Shown: piece by piece, positions 24,736-35,565 of the stretch | Layout of the letters: the number at the start of each line of letters is the position of its first letter | How positions within the stretch are numbered: the stretch's first letter is position 1 | Assembly (NCBI GenBank): GCA_029204225.1 | Contig: CM055095.1 | Span: 25,650,503-25,714,502 of the forward strand | Length of the DNA stretch: 64,000 nucleotides | Direction of reading: 5' to 3' | Source of the DNA: Diphasiastrum complanatum | Taxonomy: Eukaryota > Streptophyta > Lycopodiopsida > Lycopodiales > Lycopodiaceae | Translations under genes and position numbers: made by a program | The notes under the pieces: generated by a model | What the model saw: only the letters and a program-made list of their open reading frames with translations | The model's database searches: none | Told to the model about the DNA's origin: nothing

Positions 24736-26342
24736 GTGTTACGTCCATGTCCGGTTCATAGAATTTAGAATAATCCTTGATGTGGATATTCAACACTCTA
24801 CTGTATGAGTTTACTAGCCTCGCCATTCTGGACTAGGCTAGTGGTGTAACTAATAACCTTGTGGGGGCCCAAGCACACCCATTAGGACATGCAAAGCTAG
24901 TGCATGGTGATTGACAACTTTTTATGCATGTAGATGAGGGCAAAAGTAATTGGATGAGAATTGGGATCCTATATGGTATAGACCTATAGGAACTCGCCCT
25001 TCTGCACTTCTAGTTTTCGGTTTCCAGTTGCCAAAAACTTCTCATCTCTTGAATCTAGTTGTTGTGGCTCAGGGGTGAAGTTGATTGAGGTTTGACTTTC
25101 GGCTTCTATTTGGTTGGGTGGTTTGTCTCCATAGCACTCACATGCAACAAGATCTTAAGGATCTACACTTGGTGATCTTTATAGTGGTATCAAAGCTTGG
25201 CTTTGCATCGATTAGAAGGTGGAGACACCTTTTGCTTTTTTGTAGCTTTTTGTTTGTAGTACCTTGTTTTTTCTTCCTAGTAGAGGAAATGACCTATAAG
25301 TAAGTGGCTTCTTGAGATCTTGATTGTTTTCAGCCTTAAGATCAGTGTTATGGACTTTCTATTGGATTATTCTCCTGATTATTGACTTATCATTTTTAAT
25401 CTTCATCCACTACATTATCCAGCTCTGCAGTTCTATGCATGTTTTTACACAACTTGCAAAAGTACATGGGATATCGCTCACAGATGGATTCGACATATTG
25501 GACATCATCGACAAACTTCGAAGACTTCGATGAACTTCGGTGACTTCGAAGACTTCGGCCACTTTGGTCATGTCGATGAATGACAGTTAATTGTTCCACT
25601 CATTTTGTGTTGGGGTGCTCTAGTCGAATAGATTAGGTGCGGAAGAAGAACACCTTAAGACTCTTCTTACAAGACACACACAAAGGAACAACAATGGAGA
25701 AAAACCACCCAACTAATGAGAAGTCACCGATCAATCTCCAGTAGCATCACCCCCGAGCCACAAGATAAGATGCAAGTGTAGAGAGAGAAAACTGGTATTG
25801 AAAACTTGAACCTGAAATGGTTGCAGGGCGAGTTTCCACCTAGATATATAGCCTTATCTTTATTGTGCATGCTCCCATGCAAGCCAAAAATATAAAGCTC
25901 TTTTCATTACTATTGATACTCTACACCATGGCAATAGATGTCCTAACCCATACACTAGCTCCACATGTCATTAGATGTGTGACTGGGCTATTAATCACAT
26001 TTTTGGCCTACTAGGAATAACGAGACATAACCAATCATCTTGAGTCATGATGATTGACAGCCTTGTTATGCATGCAGAGAAGATCAAAAGCAATTGGATG
26101 AGAATTGGGATCCTATATGGAATATTCCTATATTCATGGGGTCTATCTATACTTGTAGAAACACGTCGTCCAGCACTTCCAATTTTGGGTTTCTAGTTGC
26201 CAAAAATCTCTCCTCTCTTGTATTCGGGGTTGAAGCTAGTTGGGGTTTGACTTTTGGATTCTACTTGGTTGGGTGGTTTGGCTCCACAACACTCCTTTTG
26301 GTGCATGCAATAGGATCTTAATACACTTGTGATTTTTATATC
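24736..26342. repeat. Diverged gypsy LTR fragments, both orientations
   Basis: 24736-25186 (+) shares scattered blocks with the gypsy LTR at 26758 (GTTACGTCCATG, TTGGTTGGGTGGTTTG), and a PBS-like TGGTATCAAAGC follows at 25187. 26036-26342 (+) repeats part of this LTR (AGAATTGGGATCCTATATGG and the GGTTGGGTGGTTTGGCTCC region). 25680-25790 reads as the same LTR in reverse (AACCACCCAACTAATGAG, CATCACCCCCGAGCCA), comparable to 30165-30250. Boundaries are approximate. Confidence 0.5.
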
Positions 26343-26757
26343 TGGCATAACAAGATTTAGCTTAGTTCAATAGCTTTTATTGTCTAATTTGAGAGTGTCA
26401 TGTGACAAGCCCAATTAAATAGCAAGAATAATGAAATTAAAGCCACAATAATAATAACAAAGACAAAGCATTCATGTTGATTTAATCATAAACTACAAAT
26501 CACATATAGAACTCCATGAAATCACCATTAGAATTAAAGAGTGGAAGGAAGTCAGTACAAAGGACGATAGATTTCATGTGAATCGGGCACATGAGACCTA
26601 GCAAGCTCAATTTCCAAGGCTCACATTCACAAAGAGGAAGCTCAACTATCTCCTTTAAAATGAGAAAAAAGATACCAAAAGTAATGTCTCTTGCCTACTT
26701 ATAAACAATGTCCTAACTTAACCAAACATAACTATGTTGAAGGATAATCAGTCCTTG

Positions 26758-27283
26758 TGTTATGTCCATGACCAGTACATAGGATACAGTATACTCCTAG
26801 TCTTGGATACACGACGGTACTCCAGTGAAACAAGCTGTTAGTTATGCCACGTCATACTGGCCGAGACCCGAAAGTAACTAATATCCTTGTGAGGCCCAGA
26901 ACACACTAAGTGGAGTTTAGACAAGGTAATGAGACAGTGTATGCATGTGTAGAGTTATCAATAACAATTCTATGAATAGTTGGTCCATGCATAGGACTCT
27001 ATTCTAGGTGAATCTATGTATAGGGAACATAGGGCTATGCATGGCTATGTGCCCAGGATGCATTAGGCTCTATATAAGAGGTCCAAACTCGCCCTACTCC
27101 TCATCATGGTTCTTGATTCATTGCCAGGCTCTCACTCTACATTCATGCTTCCTGTTCCTCGGCTTGGGGGTGAGGCTTCTAGAGATTGATTGGACGCTTC
27201 TACTTGGTTGGGTGGTTTCTCCACAGTGTGTTATCCTTTTGTGTTTAGGATTTGTAAGCAGGATCTAAGGAGCTTCCCTTATA
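26758..27283 (+). repeat. 5' LTR of gypsy element 1
   Basis: Starts TGTTATGTCCATGACC and ends TTCCCTTATA. It aligns almost base for base with 61731-62253 and with the inverse of 30109-30467. A CTCTATATAAGAGG TATA-like motif lies at about 27070-27083. The terminal dinucleotides appear to be TG...TA rather than TG...CA. Confidence 0.88.
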
Positions 27284-27284
27284 G

Positions 27285-27296
27285 TGGTATCAGTGC
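27285..27296 (+). promoter_or_regulatory. Primer-binding site of gypsy element 1
   Basis: TGGTATCAGTGC, one mismatch from the initiator tRNA-Met complement TGGTATCAGAGC, starting one base after the LTR. Confidence 0.75.
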
Positions 27297-28418
27297 AAGG
27301 CTTACAAGCTTGGAGAGGTGGTGCTTTTCATTGGAGCTTGGTGGTATTCAACTAGTATTCTCATCCAAGGAGAGGAGCAAGGTTGCAAGTTGGTGGATCT
27401 TCCCAAATTCAATTTGCATGTTCCATATCTCTCTCAAATTTCATTGTGTTTATGGAGAATTGTGCCCGGAAATCAATTTCGGTGTCTTTTTTGGAGTTTT
27501 AGCATGTGTAGCTCAAAACTATTGAAGGATCTGAAATTTTCAGCAAGTTCATTCACTTTAAAATAGTTGACATTCAGTTTGCATGTTGGACCTTCCCATG
27601 TATTTGGATTCTAGGCTCTTTTGTGGCTTGTTTTCCATGTTTTTGGCACAAAATGGAGGGTAGAATTCAAAATCCAGCAAGATCGGATCAATTGATTGGT
27701 TGTAACTTTGTATTATGGATTGCATGTGGATTTGGAGAATGTTCTTGCCATTAATTTCCAATTGTGCATGGTGAAAAAACCTAGAAAGGGCTAAAATTCA
27801 TGATTTTTTTTTGTTTTCATGAAAATGGATGGTAGGAGGTTGTTAAACATCAATTGAAGCTGGAAAAAGATGAATCATAGTCTTTTAAAGTTGTCCTAGA
27901 AGTTAGAGCCAAGAATTCCAGCAATTGGGTTTGTAGGAAGTCAAAAAGTGTCAAAAATTGACCAATTTTGGTGAATTTTGGGGGATGGATTTATCTAAAT
28001 CCATAAGGGGATCATTTTGGATTTTTTCTAGCATGATTTGTATTTCTTTTTACCTTCCCAGCAAGCTATCAGACCTGTAAATTAATGGGTAGAGGCTTAT
28101 GTTTCAATTCCATCAAGTTTGTAGCAATTTTGACTTCTAGAAACCAAGAAATCATGGTTCTTATATTGCTTAATAACTGACTGTGATTTTTTATGAATTT
28201 TTAGAAAACGTAAAATTTTAAAAAAATTAAAATTAAAGGTGCGAAAACTCAAAATTTTTAGTTTTTTCCAGTTTCTTGTAATATCTATGAAATTGACTAA
28301 AAATAGTGATTTGACCATACTGGAGTCAATTTTAGTCAGTTTTTTGGTCAACAATACTTCACTATGAGTTAATATGATATTAACTAAATTTAGTAATTTC
28401 CAAGATAGATATATCAAG

Positions 28419-29320
28419 ATGGCCGAAGAAACTTCAAATCGGGCTGCAAATCCAGGTGTACCATCTTATATGGTGATTTGTCAACAGTTGAGTACATCAC
28501 TAAATGACATGAATAATCGGAATCAGATGAGAGATCAGCAAATGGAGGTCCTTTTGAATCAAGTCAAATTGAAGTCTTCACCCAATCTCGGTTTTCAACC
28601 GAAGATTTATTCGGGAGAGAAGAAGGAGAAAAAATCTGAGGTCGTAGAGGACTGGCTGGCCAAGTGGAGTAGTTACTTCAATTTGCATGGTGTCCATGAT
28701 GAGAAGAAAATTGAAAGTGTCGTGCTATTCTTACGCGGCAAGCGTCATCGTGGTGGCGAGATTTACCAGTGAAGCCAACTACTTGGGATGCATTTGTGAA
28801 AGTTTTCAAGAAAGCTTTCGTAGTAGCTGATGACATGGACTACTACCTAAAGTTCGTGAACTACAAGATGGGTACAAAGAGTTTAGACTCTTATATCCAG
28901 GAATTCATGGACCTATGGAATAGGATTCCATCATTCGATGCGAAGTTGGCATTATGGCAGTTTGTCCTAGGTTTGCTAGCCGACTATCAGAACAAATGCA
29001 AGTGAAATGTGCTTCAAAGCCTCGAGGATGTGTTTCGGATTGCAGAAGCATAGGATTCCACAGTGGGGGCATCCAGGAAGCAATTTACGCAAATTCCGAC
29101 CACTTTGAAAACGAAGAAGGGTAAGAAGCGCGGTCCAGACCAAGCAAAATATTTTGACGAATTAGATCAAGCAGCATCGGAACCCAGGAAGCCGAAGAGA
29201 AAGATATTCAAAAAATCTATGTCCCGAAAAAAGGCTAAAAGAGAGAACTTGTGTTTTGTCTGTAAGAAGCCTGGAGATATGATGAAATTTTGTCCAGAAA
29301 GGAAGAAAGGGTCTACTCAC
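28419..29320 (+). pseudogene. Gypsy gag, broken
   Basis: Start ATG at 28419 (MAEETSNRAANPG). The retrotrans_gag body includes NLGFQPKIYSGEKKEKK, VVEDWLAKWSSYFNLHGV and, in a shifted frame, TKSLDSYIQEFMDLWNRIPS and LALWQFVLGLL. One frameshift near 28745 and stops near 29003 and 29051 break it. The zinc knuckle reads CFVCKKPGDMMKFC; the metal-binding His has become Asp (His is present in the 56326 copy). Confidence 0.85.
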
Positions 29321-29429
29321 ATGATAGGAATCCCAAGAGGCAATGGTAAGACTTTGGAAATTAACTGGATGGATTGTGAGTGTGAATGTTCTTTTAGTAC
29401 TACTTCTTTCTTGCCTAATGAACTTTTTC

Positions 29430-30112
29430 GTTTAATTGGCATAGTTAAAGATCACAAAGTGAGTATTTTATTGGATAGTGGTTCAACTCATAATTTTATT
29501 AATTCTTGTCTTGTGTAGAAACTCAGCTTGGAAACTGAAGCCAACAATCATAGATATAACGTTTATCTAGCTTCAGGAGCAGAGTTGGAGACTTGGAACG
29601 TAAAAGTTCCCAAGCTCCCAGTTTTGGTGCAAGGACACACATAATTAGTTAATTTTCATGTTTTAGACCTAGCTTGTACTGATTTAATTTTAGGCTACGA
29701 ATGGTTATTCAGTAAATCGCCTTTTCTGTTAATTGATTTTGAGAAACATGTTCTCACTTTCAAGGAGGGTGATAAAGTAGTTACATTATTTGGCAGTAAT
29801 TTTGTACGTCCGTTGGATCAGATTTCTACAGTTAATAAAATGGAAGCATTGGATTATTCCGAGTATGAAGTTTTTTCAATTTATGTTATTCCAGTTGTGG
29901 ATGTTCCTGAAATGAATCTAAATGGTTGTGAATTCTCAACAATTCTAAACTCAATAAATTTAGATCATGAACAAGCAGTGAAAGAACAAATCATAAATGA
30001 ATTTAGGGATATTTTTCCATCTGAATTACCTCATGGTTTACCACCGTCTAGGTCAGTAGACCACATGATTGAGTTAATTCCAAGAAGTCAACCTGTCTCT
30101 AGACAACTATAA
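29430..30112 (+). pseudogene. Gypsy protease and pre-RT spacer
   Basis: The protease active site is VSILLDSGSTHNFINSCLV, then a TAG stop. The frame resumes with LILGYEWLFSKSPFLLIDFE, the conserved end of retropepsin, and with the spacer up to INEFRDIFPSELPHGLPPSR, which normally precedes RT. Truncated at 30112. Confidence 0.82.
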
Positions 30113-30467
30113 GGGAAGCTCCTTAGATCCTACTTACAAATCCTAAACACAAAAGGATAACACACTATGGAGAAACCACCCAACCAAGTAGAAGCATCCA
30201 ATCAATCTCTAGAAGCCTCACCCCCAAGCCAAGGAACAAGAAACATGAATGTAGAGTGAGAGCCTGGCAATGAATCAAGAACCATGATGAGGAGTAGGAC
30301 GAGTTTGGTCCTTTTATATAGAGCCTAATGCATCCCGGGCACATAGCCATGCATAGCCCTATGTTCCCTATACATAGATTCACCTAGAATAGAGTCCTAT
30401 GCATGGACCAACTATTCATAGAATTGCTATTGATAACTCTACACATGCATACACTATCTCATTACAA
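30109..30467 (-). repeat. Inverted partial LTR abutting gypsy element 1
   Basis: Reverse complement of the LTR from its terminal CTTATA inward for about 360 bp (TAAGGGAAGCTCC at the left end, ACACTATCTCATTA at the right end). The outer third of U3 is missing. It starts at, or within a few bases of, the LTR terminus, next to the broken pol. Confidence 0.85.
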
Positions 30468-31797
30468 CACGATGACATTTGTTTTGGGACTTTGAGCTAA
30501 AAAAGAATAATTTTTTTTGGTATTTTTTAGTGGCCCTAGTTTTAGGCCAAAATCATGAGTTTTTTTAGGGAATTCCTAAATTATCTATTAGACAAAATGC
30601 CAGAAAATGCATATTTTTAATAAAGCACTACAAGTTTTTTTTTGCAAACTTCATAAAACCATCATAATTATGAATGAGATAACATTTCAAAGCAACATAT
30701 AATTTTTGAAACTCCAAATTCTATTAAAATACAAAACGACTTAAATTATATTTGCGTATTCCTTTTTTCAAAGTACATTTTCTAATGAATTTTTTCTGAT
30801 GCCTCTCAATTCGAAACTTGACATATTCTAAACAATCGTTTTCAGTTGATGAAGTCGAAGACCCATCTTTTTCATCAGAATCAACTGATATATCTTTCTC
30901 ATAATCAACATCCAATGTTGACAAGGAACCTTGTAGTCAACTCTTATTTGTTGTTGACGAGTTGAAGATGATGATTATTCCATTAATCCGATTCGTTCTT
31001 TCAAGATGGATATAGTTGACTTTCCTAGATGATTGGTTATTTTTAACTCAAAATTAGATGCCAAAACATCTTCATCTTGTAAATTTAAATCGTCAACTCT
31101 TGGTTGATTTTTTGACAATAACTTTTTCTTGCCCTTCGGATCTACTTGCAACATTTCAAATTCATACTAACTCAAAAAAATTGACGTTGAAGTGGTGCTC
31201 AACCAATGGACAAGTAATACTTTTGTTTGATTACTATTTTACCAAGTACTTTAACAATCCAAAATGGACGTTCTTCTCTATTTTATGAAGCTAAAAGTGC
31301 AACAAGAATTCGAATTTCATTCAGATGATCACACCACTTCATTTTTGCCTATTCCCACATATTGCAATTTTTCAATTTACAAAAAATTATTTGTAAACCA
31401 CTCCAAATTAGTTGTGAATTATCAAGTTGCTCTTATGTTTTAATTTTGAATTATATTTTTATCTCACTATTTAATGTAAATATTCAAATTCATTTATTTT
31501 TAATTTATTTTTTTAGTTTTTAGTTTTTCAGATTTGTATTTGATTTTTTTTAAATCTCTAAAAAAAATTAAATTTCTAAAAGATTCTAATTTTAAATATT
31601 TCATTTTTATGATTTTTAAATTTTTTTTGATATTTAATTATTTTAATATTTATAATTTTTTGATTTTTTAATAATTTAGTTTTTAGATTTTTTGTTTTTT
31701 TTTTTAAATTTAACTTTTTATTTTTTAATTTTTTGATTTTTGAATCTCCAAACTTTGAATTTAAAAAAAAAAAAATTGTTTCTAAAACTTTCACGTA
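30468..31797. other. Very AT-rich DNA, no supported gene
   Basis: Runs of A and T, especially 31440-31780. Short open frames show no recognisable motif. Confidence 0.5.
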
Positions 31798-31925
31798 GTT
31801 TCTCTTGCTATGTTGAGCATAGCAAGAGAAACGTTTGCTATGCTCAGCATAGGAACGGATGTGGAGGTTTCTTTTGCTATGTTGAACATAGCAACAGTTG
31901 CTCTTGCTATGATTAGCATAGGAAT
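31798..31925. repeat. Array of four CTATG...CATAG hairpins
   Basis: The first is a perfect inverted repeat, 15-bp arms with a 5-base TTGAG loop (31798-31832). Related, less perfect copies lie at 31835-31853, 31874-31894 and 31904-31922, all built on TTGCTATG-loop-CATAG(C/G). Spacing is about 30-40 bp. Confidence 0.8.
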
Positions 31926-31999
31926 GACTATGGGCCTTCATCACCTTTGTTGTCAACTTTGTCGAACCAATTATATGGTTCAAGAGGGGCTTTGGCCAA

Positions 32000-32750
32000 C
32001 TTAGTGTGGAACTCCACTATCATGTGAAGGATTTGAGATGTGATGCAGTCTTTCCTGAGGTTGCCAACCATCAGGAAATTATTCAATAGCTGGGCAGCTG
32101 CGTGGATGGAAGGCTCAGTAATGGCTTCCAGAAGGTAGTCATCATTGGTCCAGTGCAGATCGTTGGTGGGGTCAATAAATGGCTTGATGGCCTTTTGGCG
32201 TGCTTGTGATTGGGTGAGGCCTGCGTACCAGATGATATTTCTATAGCTGCAAGTGCGGCCTCAGTGACGCGCACCTTGTGTGTGGCTCCCTAGAAAGTGA
32301 TATAGAATTTGGATTTCTCTTCCTTCCACATACTGAAGGCAAGAGTAATGAAATCCATATTGATGCGACTCAAAAAGGCTCTCTCATGAATACCCATCGC
32401 AGTGAGCAGAGGCTCCACAAGAGTCATCCACTGAGTGACCATGCTTGTGCTAGGAAGAATCATGATGTCCGTTGCAGATGGGACATCACGATGGATAATA
32501 TAGTGCAGAGACTGGGAAGTATCAGTAGAAGACATGATGATCAGAAAGGAATTATAAACGCGTGAAAGTGTATCAAAAGGCAATGCAGAAAATTTGGAAG
32601 GCTTTGGTCGCAAGAAAAATTCGCAAGAGCTTCGCTAGCACAAGTGAGGAATGAATCGAATTCAGCCAACTTATAGGTGAATTTGGTGGGTCCATTACAC
32701 TGAATAGTAGTTTGGCTGATCAATTCTGAACAAAAATTTGCAAGCATGTG
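32000..32750 (-). other. Minus-strand open region of unknown origin
   Basis: The open frame 32290-32613 and its continuation in other frames down to about 32000 read as hydrophobic, protein-like sequence (for example RDVPSATDIMILPSTSMV, and AAAQLLNNFLMVGN after a frame change). It resembles a degraded gag-like or host-derived coding region, but no family was recognised. Base composition is less AT-rich than its flanks. Confidence 0.3.
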
Positions 32751-32779
32751 CAGTCCTGTAAAATAGGCTATAAAAATCT

Positions 32780-33130
32780 TGGCGAAGGTTTTTAGGGATC
32801 TAAACCTATCAGATGAACGTTTTCCAGGGATGGCGAAGGATGAACTTTTGCCTAGGAGGGTCCTTCGCCCATGTACTGTCAGGAATGCATTTTTTCACAA
32901 TCTGAACCTATGGACAACCTAATTTTGACATTTGAAGTTGATCTAGCAAGTCAACAAAGGTTCATAATGAGGTTATGATGCTCGGCGAAGGTTCCCAAAA
33001 TGGCATATCATTGAACATTCGCCTGTCTCAAAAATTGGATTTTCTCTTGTCAAGAACCTTCGCCCACCTCAATTTAGATAAATCAAGGGTGGATGTACAG
33101 TCTGATAGCTCAACGAAGGTTTCTGATACT
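32780..33130. repeat. Cluster of GCGAAGG / CCTTCGC motifs
   Basis: GGCGAAGG at 32781, 32832 and 32983, CCTTCGCC at 32862 and 33057, and variants at 33018 (ATTCGCC) and 33112 (AACGAAGG). Seven occurrences in both orientations in 350 bp. It lies on the 3' side of the minus-strand gypsy integrase and might be part of its 3' LTR. Confidence 0.55.
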
Positions 33131-33429
33131 GTATTGGCCAAATCTGCCCAAATCAGTACTTTTCTAAGTCATTTTCCATAAAAAATACTGTGCTTCTTTT
33201 TCCTTATGCTGATGACTTCCTGACTTTTGCTCATCAGTCTTTTCTTCTTCTTTTTTTAACTGTCTTTTTCCAAAAAAAAAAAAAAACTCAGCAAATCAAA
33301 TACTGAAAACAAAAAAAAAAAAAATTGAAAAACAATTAGATTAAAAACCCATTGAGATCCGGCTTGTTGAACTGGCGGAACAGGCTGTCAAAACTTGCGT
33401 AATCGACCGCCATTTACCGGAGTATCAAA

Positions 33430-34440
33430 TCATTTTCCATCCAAGTGTTCAAGGATTACTGCACCATAGTTCAAGATTTCCTTCACTTTATATGGGCCTT
33501 CCCCGGTAAACTTCAACTTACCCTCAATCAGCTTGGTTTTGTACATCAATGCAAGATCTCCTGCTTTCAAATCTTTCTTGTGCAATCGACGATCGTGCCA
33601 TGCCTTGCGGTGGGCTTTCTCTGCTAATAAGGCATGAATTGCCATCAATCGGGTTTCACATAATTTGTGCAACGCTTCATGACGGAGTTGTAAAGACATA
33701 TCATCATTTAATCGTTCCATTGCTGCTATGCGTAAAGATGGGATTAAAAATTGCGCGGCAGAATGAATAGGACCAACATAATCCAGTCTCCATTTTTCAA
33801 ATGGTGCTTGCGATAAAACCGGATGTAAGGGTTCATAATTCTGTCGAGTAGGTCGTCGTGCTCGCTGGCAAACATCACATGTTTGAATAAAATTTTCTGT
33901 GTCCTTATGAAGCGTAGGCCACCAACAACCGGATTGTAAAAGTTTGCGAACAATAATATCTGTAGAGAAGTGTCCTCCACCCATGCCATCATGTGAAAAC
34001 ATGATTAAATCTGGTACTTCATGCGGTAAAACACATCTTCGTAAAATATTATCTGATCCATGACAGTACAATTGTCTTGCAATTAATTGATAAGATTGAG
34101 CCTTATGAATCAATTCGCTTTTCTGTACTTTTGTCAAGGAGTCATTCGATTGTCCTAGCATCAGATACTCAACAATATCTGCCGCCCACTTAGGTACTGC
34201 TTCAACATAGAACAATGCAGCATCTGGCAGTTCATCATCCACTTCAGTATTAACTGGTGCGGATTCAATTCGCAAAACGTGATCGGCTAGATAACGTTGC
34301 TTTCCCTTTCTAACCACAATTCGAAAGTCAACTTCAGTCAATAATAATAACCATCTTGCAATACATCCAATATTACATGTCTTGTTTACCAAGTAAAGTA
34401 ACGGTTGATGATCCGTATAAAATGCAAAGTGTGTTTCCAT
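33430..34440 (-). pseudogene. Ty3/gypsy RNase H-integrase with deleted catalytic core
   Basis: 336-codon open frame. RNase H end: FAFYTDHQPLLYLVNK. The integrase HHCC zinc finger is seen as HDGMGGGHFSTDIIVRKLL followed by CDVCQRARR. LDYVGPIHSAA carries the first catalytic Asp. The frame then passes straight to a C-terminal segment (LHKLCETRLMAIHALLAEKA, then VKEILNYGAVILEHLDGK, a GPY/F-like end), so the core with the second Asp and the Glu is missing without loss of frame. Cut at 34440, close to where a copia LTR begins at 34496. Confidence 0.85.
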
Positions 34441-34495
34441 GAGGTGTTAGAAACCAATGATAAACTTCATTGTTACTGTTTACGATGCACATTGA

Positions 34496-34706
34496 TGTTG
34501 ACAGCTGTGACCAGTTGTCAATAGCTGTAGGCTAGTCTATTAGTCTACTCGTAGGTTTTCTCTCTCCATCAGGGTTCAGGGTTTATTTGTACATTTTACA
34601 TTCTGTATGAGTTAGTGTGATAGAGTGATAGTACGTGTTCTTTTTCCACCTTCTTGTGGTGATTGCTTATGGCGAATGCTTGATGTTGCATATCTAATTC
34701 TTAACA
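34496..34706 (+). repeat. Putative 211-bp 5' LTR of the copia element
   Basis: Begins TGTTGACAGC and ends TCTTAACA (near-inverted TGTTGA/TTAACA termini), with the PBS TGGTATCAGAGC immediately following. The 3' end is firm. The 5' end could instead be TGTTACTG at 34471. Confidence 0.6.
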
Positions 34707-34718
34707 TGGTATCAGAGC
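34707..34718 (+). promoter_or_regulatory. Copia primer-binding site, perfect consensus
   Basis: TGGTATCAGAGC directly after the LTR end, complementary to the 3' end of initiator tRNA-Met. Confidence 0.85.
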
Positions 34719-35250
34719 AGCGATAGTCATGCGTGCCTGATTAGTGGATACAGCTTGTCACAAGCTCCGCAACAAAGTGAGAAAGTCCTTCACGGGAGGT
34801 GAAAACTTGGAGAGACAAAAACGGCTGGAAGAAATTCTTCTTTGGGGTATTTTGTAGGGTTGGAGCTCAAAATCATCAATGGGGAACGAAAGCACAGTCC
34901 CGGAGGCATCAGAAAGGCCAAGGCAGCATCAGACAAATTGAAAATCTATTGAGTGGGGGAGATTTTTACAATACTTTCTAGTTATTGTGGAAAGTGCTAT
35001 TTGTGTGAGAGGTTTGCCAAGAAATCTCTCATTTGTCTGTTTGGAGTACTGCAAATCACACTAGATAGTGTCTAGTACTACCATTCAGAGTTAGAAGACT
35101 TCATACTTTTCACATTACTGAGCTCTGTCTTTTGAACGATCACACATTTCGGAATCTTTGCAAAGAGGAGACGGCGAATATTCGATGCCTTGCAAATCTA
35201 GAATATTCCCTCTAAAAGTTCTTATATTCCCTCTATTTTTAATCTTTTTC

Positions 35251-35502
35251 GTACCAATATTGGATCGACGCGCCAGAGGTAGGAAAAATTTTGAGCAATC
35301 ATACATCCGCGTGTCATACAGATATAGCATATCCGTACCAATATTGGATCAACGCGTCAGAGGTAAAGAAAACCAAGAGCAGTCGTACATCCGCGCATCA
35401 TACCGATATCACATATCAGTAACAATATCGGAGCGACGCGCCAGAGGTAAAGAGAATCCCGAGCAGTCGTGCACTCGCGCGTCGTACCGATATCAGGTGT
35501 AC
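35251..35502 (+). repeat. Three 84-bp tandem repeats in the copia leader
   Basis: Units start at 35251, 35335 and 35419 (GTACCAATATTGGATC or a variant). Each carries CGACGCGCCAGAGGT-, GAGCA(A/G)TC- and CCGATATC-like blocks. The period is exactly 84 (28 codons) and the array lies in a stop-free frame (35158-35535), although no start-to-gag continuity exists. Confidence 0.85.
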
Positions 35503-35565
35503 AACCAAAAATTTATAGTTCTGTGGTGTGAATAAATTTTGTGATCTAGACTCATCTATCCAGTA

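Larger units (their letters stand above)
26758..30112 (+). mobile_element. 5' half of a Ty3/gypsy element (same family as 56326-62253)
   Basis: Full 5' LTR (26758-27283), PBS (27285-27296), about 1.1 kb leader, gag, protease and the spacer before RT. It stops abruptly at SRSVDHMIELIPRSQPVSRQ, just before the RT domain, where an inverted LTR fragment begins. The same sequence continues into RT in the 56326 copy, so the break is clear. Gag carries a frameshift and stops. Confidence 0.88.

Noticed and set aside
27008-27566. Hydrophobic ORFs in the gypsy LTR and leader (repeated at 30165-30383 and 56558-56958)
   Set aside because: They recur only because the LTR and leader are repeated; frames are inconsistent between copies.
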